Assembly: GCA_905234075.1 (NCBI GenBank) | Contig: CAJOGI010000002.1 | Coordinates: 62,001-126,000, forward strand | Length of the DNA stretch: 64,000 bases | Source: an uncultured Synergistales bacterium | GTDB lineage: Bacteria; Synergistota; Synergistia; Synergistales; Aminobacteriaceae | Direction of reading: 5' to 3' | Shown here: positions 58,892 through 64,000 of the stretch, piece after piece | How positions within the stretch are numbered: position 1 is the stretch's first letter | Layout: each line of letters begins with the position of its first letter | Program-made: the position numbers and the translations under genes | Notes under the pieces: model-generated | The model's input: only the letters and a program-made list of their open reading frames with translations | Database searches by the model: none | What the model was told of the DNA's origin: nothing

Positions 58892-60076
58892 CTATAGCCC
58901 AAAGGTTTGACGGCCGGCAAATAAAATCGTCCCCGTGTAATTATCAAGTATAAAATATCTGAACGGGTGATCCGCGTGAAATTCTGCCTGCGGTTTTTTT
59001 ACCGGAGCTATCGCCGTAGCCTTCATCATTTTTATGGCCGTCGCCGCAGCCGCTTCGGTCTTCTCTTCGTCAACGTCAATAAAAGTTTTGTGAATTACAG
59101 CGTCAATTTTTAATTTCTCGTCGCCGGTAATTCCTGAGAAGTCAGCAAAATCCGAGAACGCTAATTTAATTCCAAGCGCATCGAATAAATCTTTAAGCTC
59201 ATAACTTTTTTCAATTTTGAATTTCGGCAGCCATAAATCAACTTCATATTCGCTCATAGAGTCTAGCAGATTTTTGAAAATATCCGCGTCGAGCGTAATT
59301 GGCTTTGCGCCGTCCTCAAGCGTCCCGGGGTAGCCTGCAGTCTTAGGAGGCAGAAAAACGATTAACGAAAATCTTCCGCCCTTATACGGAATTTTTATAA
59401 TTTTGCTGCCGTCTCTTTCAGCGTAAAGAAAATCGCCGTGCTTTTTCATCATCGTAACCTTATCAACTATGCAGCCGTCTGAAAAAAAATCTTCTTCAGA
59501 CGTAAACTTTTTGTTAAATTTCGATTCCCATTCGGCATTAAAATAAACCGCGTTCGTCAAAATCATCTGAGTATCAGGCTCAAGTTGTTGAAGTAAGTTC
59601 AAAATTTTCCCGTTAGTTTTTTCGCTGACCCATGCATTAATTTTTTTGCGCGACGCTTCAGTCTTATTAAGAAAATCAAGTTTCTGCGCACTGCTTTTAT
59701 AATTCAACAATAAAATATCTTTGTAAGCGTCTTTAAGTTTCAATCCGTTCCGAAGCCACACGCGGTTTGCAGCTGAGAAGGCTTTTTCAACTTCAAAGTC
59801 CTGCATTAATTCTCCGAGCTGTGAATGAATCTGCGCAGTAAAGCCTAAATTTTCTTCAATCTCGCGTGCGGTATTGCCCTCTGCTCCGGCGTAGGCCATT
59901 CCGAAAGCTGAAAGAATACTGTACGGAGAAAAGAAATATTCGCCGTTTTCATATTCCAATATTTTTGCGGCATTGAAGGCAAAATTATTAATGCTCTCCG
60001 TCGCCGTTGAGGCAAACGACTGCGCCGAAAAAATTAAAATTAATGACAAAGATAAAATTATTTTTAACATCTTCAT
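58892..60076 (-). CDS. Secreted serpin (serine protease inhibitor)
   Basis: 394 residues with a signal peptide (IILSLSLILIFSAQSFA). The serpin fold is clear: NFAFNAAKIL, FFSPYSILSAFGMAYAGAEG, TNAVYFNAEWESKF, the hinge DVDEEKTEAAAATAIKM and HPFRYFILDNYTGTILFAGR. By alignment to alpha-1-antitrypsin the P1 residue of the reactive loop falls near the Lys-Ala-Thr of IKMMKATAIAP, so an elastase- or trypsin-like target is possible (inference). The alanine-rich hinge suggests an inhibitory serpin. Bacterial serpins are uncommon and often found in gut species that meet host or competitor proteases. Confidence 0.93.
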   Translation of the reverse strand: MKMLKIILSLSLILIFSAQSFASTATESINNFAFNAAKILEYENGEYFFSPYSILSAFGMAYAGAEGNTAREIEENLGFTAQIHSQLGELMQDFEVEKAFSAANRVWLRNGLKLKDAYKDILLLNYKSSAQKLDFLNKTEASRKKINAWVSEKTNGKILNLLQQLEPDTQMILTNAVYFNAEWESKFNKKFTSEEDFFSDGCIVDKVTMMKKHGDFLYAERDGSKIIKIPYKGGRFSLIVFLPPKTAGYPGTLEDGAKPITLDADIFKNLLDSMSEYEVDLWLPKFKIEKSYELKDLFDALGIKLAFSDFADFSGITGDEKLKIDAVIHKTFIDVDEEKTEAAAATAIKMMKATAIAPVKKPQAEFHADHPFRYFILDNYTGTILFAGRQTFGL

Positions 60077-60102
60077 AAAAAAATCTCCCTTCTAAACAAT
60101 AA

Positions 60103-60223
60103 TAACCCCTCCGCCTCACTTTGTTCGACACCTCCCCTTAACAGGGGCGGCAAGTTATATAGCAATATTTCTCGCGCCCCCTGACAAGGGGGAGAGGGCC
60201 AAACTTGTTTGGCGAGGAGGTTA
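60103..60223. repeat. GC-rich palindromic element, copy 3 (intergenic, full length)
   Basis: 121 bp between the serpin and uxaB. The ends TAACCCCTCCGCC and GGCGAGGAGGTTA are inverted copies. It contains internal hairpins CTCCCCTTAACAGGGG, CCCCCTGACAAGGGGG and GCCAAACTTGTTTGGC. Shorter relatives lie in lpxC and polA. It could also end transcription from uxaB or serve in both directions. Confidence 0.9.
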
Positions 60224-60259
60224 TCATAATAAATTATTAATGTGAAGAAATTAGGAAAA

Positions 60260-61750
60260 TTAAATTACGCTCTTGAAGGCTGCTTTTGCTCCGTCGGTGC
60301 GGATTTTTTTCAAGTCTGCGACGACTTGAGCCTCAAGACCTGCGATTTTCGTCAAGTCCTGTCCCCACATTTCCTGATTAGTCAAGACCGCGTGAACAAG
60401 TGCTTCGGGGGTGTCGTCCTTATGAGCGAAATAAAATTCTAACGCCCATCTGTCGTCGCTGATCGTGTAGTCGTTCGTTCCGCGTGAGCAGACGAGGCCC
60501 TTGTCATTTAATTCTTTGACGTTGCTTGAATAAAAAGCAATGTACGCGGCCAAGCTCATTGTTAAGCACGGAGGAAGAGCTTTCTTCTCCTCGACATATT
60601 CCAAGAAGCTGGGCATGTTGCGTGCACGCCACTTTGACGTTGAATTTAATGAGATGCTCATTAATTCATGATTGACGAAGGGATTATTAAATCTGTCGGA
60701 AACTGCTGCGGCAAAGTCGTTCAAGTCCTTCTTGTCAAGAGGCAGCGTCGGTATAATTTCATCATAGAGCATTTTGTTCATGAAGCCTTTAATAACTTCG
60801 TCGTGCATACAGTCACGCACGATGTCAAAGCCTGCGAGATAAGCTCCGGGAACAAAACCGGTGTGAGCTCCATTTAATATGCGGACCTTGCGTTTTTTGT
60901 AGGGCGTTACGTCCGGCACGACATGAACGGGAACTCCGGCCTTCTTGAACGGAAGTTTGTCTTCAAGTCCGGCAGGGCCTTCGATGATCCACACGCCAAA
61001 GACTTCTCCGACATCAAGCAGATTATCTTCGTAGCCGTTAGCTTTGTTGAGAGCTTCAAGTTCTTTCGGGTCGCGGATTCTGCCGGGAACGATTCTGTCA
61101 ACGAGCGTCGAGCAGAAAATATTTTTTGAATTAACCCATTCTTTGAAGGCAGGCTCAAGTTTCCAAGCGTCGATGTGTTTGTTGACGCAGGCTAATAATT
61201 CTTTGCCGTTGTTGTCGATTAACTCACAGCTCAAAATCACAAGCCCGTCAAGCCCGGCCTTAAATCTCTCATAAAGAACGCGAGTTAATTTCGCCGGAAA
61301 ACTGTTGGGCGGTGTCTGATCGAACGTGCTGCCCTCGTCGTAAACTATTCCGGCTTCGGTAGTGTTGCTTACGACAAATTCGAGGTCTTTGCTGCGTGCA
61401 AGTTTCAAAACTTCGTCCCAGCCGCCAGCGTCGTAGGGGTTAAGCCCTCTGCTGCATGAAGAGATCACGCGCTTGAGGTCAATTTTCTCGCCCTTTTCGC
61501 TTCCGCGTAAATAGAGCGTGTAGAGCCCTTCCTGCTCGTTAATCATTTTCGTGAGACCTGAAGCAATCGGCTGAACTAATACAACTTTGCCGTTGAAAAC
61601 GGCTTTTTCATTCGCTACATCAAAGAAATAATCAACGAATGCGCGAAGGAAATTTCCCTCGCCGAACTGCATAACTTTTTCCGGAGCGTCCTTGAGAACA
61701 TAGCCTTTATAGCCAGACTCAGCGAGCACTTTGTAATTTAATAATGCCAT
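60260..61750 (-). CDS. uxaB: Tagaturonate reductase / altronate oxidoreductase
   Basis: NAD-dependent polyol dehydrogenase of the mannitol dehydrogenase family, 496 residues. MQFGEGNFLRAFVDYFFD is the N-terminal nucleotide-binding motif; KRKVRILNGAHTGFVPGAYL carries the catalytic Lys/Asn/His block; SVSDRFNNPFVNHELMSISLN-type sequence (from about 365) fits UxaB. It would reduce tagaturonate to altronate in galacturonate breakdown; no other hexuronate genes are in the window. CTCCTTT reads on the minus strand as AAAGGAG before the ATG. Confidence 0.9.
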   Translation of the reverse strand: MALLNYKVLAESGYKGYVLKDAPEKVMQFGEGNFLRAFVDYFFDVANEKAVFNGKVVLVQPIASGLTKMINEQEGLYTLYLRGSEKGEKIDLKRVISSCSRGLNPYDAGGWDEVLKLARSKDLEFVVSNTTEAGIVYDEGSTFDQTPPNSFPAKLTRVLYERFKAGLDGLVILSCELIDNNGKELLACVNKHIDAWKLEPAFKEWVNSKNIFCSTLVDRIVPGRIRDPKELEALNKANGYEDNLLDVGEVFGVWIIEGPAGLEDKLPFKKAGVPVHVVPDVTPYKKRKVRILNGAHTGFVPGAYLAGFDIVRDCMHDEVIKGFMNKMLYDEIIPTLPLDKKDLNDFAAAVSDRFNNPFVNHELMSISLNSTSKWRARNMPSFLEYVEEKKALPPCLTMSLAAYIAFYSSNVKELNDKGLVCSRGTNDYTISDDRWALEFYFAHKDDTPEALVHAVLTNQEMWGQDLTKIAGLEAQVVADLKKIRTDGAKAAFKSVI

Positions 61751-61787
61751 AAAAATTTTTCTCCTTTCGTGATTTTGAAATGTTTAT

Positions 61788-61793
61788 ATTATA
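61788..61793 (-). promoter_or_regulatory. -10 element of uxaB
   Basis: Minus strand TATAAT 37 bases before the ATG; no clear -35. Confidence 0.45.
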
Positions 61794-61871
61794 AGTTAGG
61801 AGTAAAATTTCTGCTCTTTTTTGGGAAAATAAAAATGGAAAGCTGAATAAATATCGAAAGACAAAAAAAAA

Positions 61872-61947
61872 TGGCTCCACAACCAGGACTCGAACCTGGA
61901 ACCTAGTGATTAACAGTCACCCGCTCTGCCGATTGAGCTATTGTGGA
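61872..61947 (-). tRNA. tRNA-Asn (anticodon GTT)
   Basis: 76 nt with encoded CCA. The acceptor arms are TCCACAA and TTGTGGA; the anticodon loop CTGTTAA gives GTT; GGTTCGAGTCC is the T arm. A run of nine T follows on the minus strand. Confidence 0.97.
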
Positions 61948-61961
61948 ACACAACGAGGGGT

Positions 61962-61989
61962 ATTATATCGCTAACATTTTTTTTGTCAA
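61962..61989 (-). promoter_or_regulatory. Promoter of tRNA-Asn
   Basis: Minus strand TTGACA (61989-61984), a 16-base spacer, TATAAT (61967-61962). Transcription would start a few bases before the mature 5' end. Confidence 0.85.
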
Positions 61990-62013
61990 GAAATAATAAA
62001 AAAATAGTACTCT

Positions 62014-62955
62014 TTATTTTTTACACGTGAGCTTTATAACGATAGGCCAGAGGAATATTACAAAAAAGTTCCTGACGAAATTTGCGAGAAAACGGCTCAT
62101 ATTTGAGGGCATAAAGCCGCGAATCACTCCTCGAAATTCAAACATAATCCAGCAGTAAATGGCTATACCGACAGCGGAAATTAAAAGCCCCTTGAAATTA
62201 TTGAGGCCCGTCGGCGAAAACTTTACGAATTTTTTTTCAAGGTAACGCCCTATTAAAACTCCGGAAAAAAGTCCGACATCGCCGAAACTGTCATTCATCA
62301 TTGATTTCGGATTAACGATTAATTTGCCGTTGACATAATCCATCGGATAAGATTTCAAAAGTGCATACGCAACCGTAGCGACGCAGCAGAGCAGGCCCAA
62401 AATAATCAACTGATTTTCTTTTTCGGGATTTTTATCAAGATAGGCAAAAACTTTAGCCGTCAGATAAACAGCAAAAATTCCCATTAATGCGCCTACTATT
62501 ACATCTTGAGGAGTATGAACGCCTAAATAATTTCTTGAGAGTACCGTCAAAAAAAGTCCCAGACCGCACAGCCAAGTTATCAGCTTGAATTTTTTTCCGT
62601 ACAGCGCGGCAACGCTTGCATAAACCGGCGTAGCTGTCATAACGTGTCCGCTAGGAAATGAGTAGCCCGTAGCAGTCTTTATTGAGTCGCCGGCTGGAAT
62701 TATTCTGGCATCTCTTATCCACGGGCGGTAAGCACAGACCGTCAATTTTGAGACAGCATTAAGCACGCGGCTGACTCCGAGCGAAGTCATAGAAAAAAGC
62801 CCGTCTCTTTTATTTATGCACCAGTACAATACGACCGGGACAATCAAAAGCCACCTTATTGAAAAAACTGAAACCCACTCCATTAACGGTGTTAAAAAAT
62901 TTCCTGTAGCTTCTCGAAAATTTTGAAGCCATAAAAGATATTCAATGTCCAGCAA
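62014..62955 (-). CDS. PAP2-family membrane phosphatase, paralogue 2
   Basis: 313 residues, the same layout as the gene at 35354: DIEYLLWLQNFREATGNFLT N terminus, KLTVCAYRPW (KX6RP), SFPSGH and SRNYLGVHTPQDV (SRX5HX3D), and KSYPMDYVNGKLIVNPKSM near residue 210. The two share long identical stretches, so they come from a duplication, now 27 kb apart on opposite strands. Lipid phosphate phosphatase activity is expected; the substrate is unknown. No dedicated promoter was seen. Confidence 0.88.
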   Translation of the reverse strand: MLDIEYLLWLQNFREATGNFLTPLMEWVSVFSIRWLLIVPVVLYWCINKRDGLFSMTSLGVSRVLNAVSKLTVCAYRPWIRDARIIPAGDSIKTATGYSFPSGHVMTATPVYASVAALYGKKFKLITWLCGLGLFLTVLSRNYLGVHTPQDVIVGALMGIFAVYLTAKVFAYLDKNPEKENQLIILGLLCCVATVAYALLKSYPMDYVNGKLIVNPKSMMNDSFGDVGLFSGVLIGRYLEKKFVKFSPTGLNNFKGLLISAVGIAIYCWIMFEFRGVIRGFMPSNMSRFLANFVRNFFVIFLWPIVIKLTCKK

Positions 62956-63161
62956 TTAAAATTAAACCTCCGTGATAAAAATCAATAATCAATAAAATTT
63001 TAGCTTAATTAATATTTTTATCAAAATTTTTCATTCTTGCTGTGTAATATAATAGTTATTAACATCAAAGTATTTTTCAAATTTTTGAATTTTATTCCCT
63101 TTAATTTAAGGGCTTTATATATAAATATAAATAAAAATTTTTAATGAAGGAGGCTTTTTAT
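62956..63161. other. Divergent region between PAP2 and RNase J
   Basis: Very AT-rich, 206 bp. It holds a TATAAT for RNase J and a small hairpin CCCTT/AAGGG at 63098-63113 in its leader. Nothing else was seen. Confidence 0.55.
63048..63053 (+). promoter_or_regulatory. -10 element of the RNase J gene
   Basis: TATAAT, about 110 bases before the start codon, so the leader is long and contains a hairpin at 63098-63113. Confidence 0.5.
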
Positions 63162-64000
63162 TTGAGTCAAAAACACTCAAGACCCCGCCCAAAAAACAGT
63201 AATGCTTCAGAGCGTCTTAGTTTCATTCCGCTTGGCGGTCTTGGAGAAATCGGAAAGAACATGTACGTTCTTGAATATGAAGATGAAATTTTAGTAATCG
63301 ACAGCGGTTTGAAATTTCCCGACAGCGAACTTCCCGGCATTGACTATATAGTCCCGGACGTTTCGTATCTTGAAGCGAACAAGGAGAAAATACTCGCGAT
63401 TATCATAACTCACGGGCACGAAGATCACACTGGAGCTTTGCCGTATGTTTTGCCGCGCCTCGACGTGCCGTTATACGGGACGCAATTAACGCTTGGGCTT
63501 ATAAAAAATAAACTTCAGGACGATTTGCCAGGCTACAGGCCGACGACTTTTGAAGTTAAAGAGGGCGACGTTATAAAAATAGGCTCGTTCACTGTCAGAT
63601 TTATTGCAGTAGCTCATTCAATTCCCGACGGAGTTGCGCTCTCGATTGATACGCCGCTTGGACGCATTGTCCACACTGGAGATTTTAAGCTCGACAGCAC
63701 TCCTGTCGACGGCCGCGTTACGGATTACGGAGCGTTTGCTGAAGAAGGCGACAAGGGAGTTATGCTTCTGTGCTCCGACAGCACAAACGCAGAGAGAAAA
63801 GGTTTCACTCCGTCAGAAAAAATTATTGCAGGAACTCTTGATCAGCTTTTCAGAACTTATAAGAGCAAAAGAATAATAATATCTTCGTTTGCAAGCAACG
63901 TCCACAGAATACAGCAAGTCGCTGATGTAGCTACGCGCTTCAACCGAAAAATGGCTTTTCTTGGCCGAAGCATGATTAGGAACGTAGATTTAGCACGCGA
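63162..64000 (+). CDS. rnj: Ribonuclease J (5' part; runs off the window)
   Basis: Open frame continuing past the right edge; about 279 residues are visible. The start is TTG at 63162, with AAGGAGG 8 bases upstream. The metallo-beta-lactamase core is clear: FIPLGGLGEIGKNMYVLEY, then THGHEDHTGALPY (His84, His86, Asp88, His89), AVAHSIPDGVAL and HTGDFKLD, LCSDSTNAERKG and SSFASNVHRIQQ. RNase J degrades and matures mRNA from the 5' end and also cuts inside. The beta-CASP domain is only partly seen. RNase J with LPS genes is consistent with Synergistota. Confidence 0.95.
   Translation, partial: MSQKHSRPRPKNSNASERLSFIPLGGLGEIGKNMYVLEYEDEILVIDSGLKFPDSELPGIDYIVPDVSYLEANKEKILAIIITHGHEDHTGALPYVLPRLDVPLYGTQLTLGLIKNKLQDDLPGYRPTTFEVKEGDVIKIGSFTVRFIAVAHSIPDGVALSIDTPLGRIVHTGDFKLDSTPVDGRVTDYGAFAEEGDKGVMLLCSDSTNAERKGFTPSEKIIAGTLDQLFRTYKSKRIIISSFASNVHRIQQVADVATRFNRKMAFLGRSMIRNVDLAR

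Noticed and set aside
1-64000. CRISPR array, prophage, integrative element or IS element
   Set aside because: No regular spacer arrays, integrases, transposases or phage structural genes. The heptamer arrays have no spacers.

Overview
The window looks like the chromosome of a Synergistota-type bacterium: a Gram-negative (diderm), LPS-making, rather AT-rich organism, probably gut- or rumen-associated. Three things point there. There is a lipid A gene run (lpxA, fabZ, lpxC, lpxD) beside bamA. A surface protein ends in a Gly/Cys-rich motif, a hydrophobic helix and RRR, which resembles the Synerg-CTERM sorting signal. Many start codons are TTG or GTG behind good Shine-Dalgarno (SD) sites. Almost everything is core housekeeping; I saw no phage, integrase, transposase, rRNA or CRISPR array.

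Layout. 1-8.1 kb (minus): an envelope operon running phosphatase, sigma factor, membrane protein, bamA, a secreted protein of unknown role, lpxD, lpxC, fabZ, lpxA. 8.5-10 kb (plus): hisZ-hisG. 10-12.3 kb (minus): hemC and a cobA-hemD fusion. 12.5-16.6 kb (plus): a zinc-ribbon/TPR, membrane, coiled-coil and SPFH-zinc-ribbon cluster, then nudC. 16.6-21.5 kb (plus): infC-rpmI-rplT-pheS-pheT behind an attenuator-like leader. 21.5-26.8 kb (minus): one tight operon of a sugar kinase, hisC, hisB, a nucleotidyltransferase/HEPN pair, a nitroreductase, rsmG and a small membrane protein. 26.9-30.4 kb (minus): a large surface protein gene cut by an in-frame TGA. 30.5-32.2 kb: PBP2. 32.6-51.3 kb (plus): a nucleoside kinase, a substrate-binding protein, a PAP2 enzyme, two tandem hybrid kinases, a GGDEF/EAL protein, polA, a PpiD-like protein, asd-hom-lysC, a nicotinamidase, a HAD phosphatase and a DUF308 protein. 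51.4-55 kb (minus): clpB and a solitary restriction-type nuclease. 55-56.3 kb: argG. 56.4-62.9 kb (minus): tsaD, an NlpC/P60 hydrolase, a small ORF, a serpin, uxaB, tRNA-Asn and a second PAP2 enzyme. From 63.2 kb to the edge: RNase J.

The most unusual content is repetitive. (1) A GC-rich palindromic element of 70-120 bp occurs once between genes and twice in frame inside essential genes (lpxC, polA), adding about 25-27 residues, in the manner of Rickettsia palindromic elements. (2) Arrays of a 7-bp unit (GGAGTTA/GGAGGTA) sit at many gene ends, often supplying the TAG stop codon, and also lie in frame inside hemC and hemD. (3) An AT-rich element of about 90 bp recurs in three intergenic regions; two copies share 26-nt and 23-nt identical blocks.

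Promoters in the window often show an extended -10 (TGnTATAAT) with no clear -35. All functional calls come from reading the translated sequences and recalling family motifs; no database search was run.
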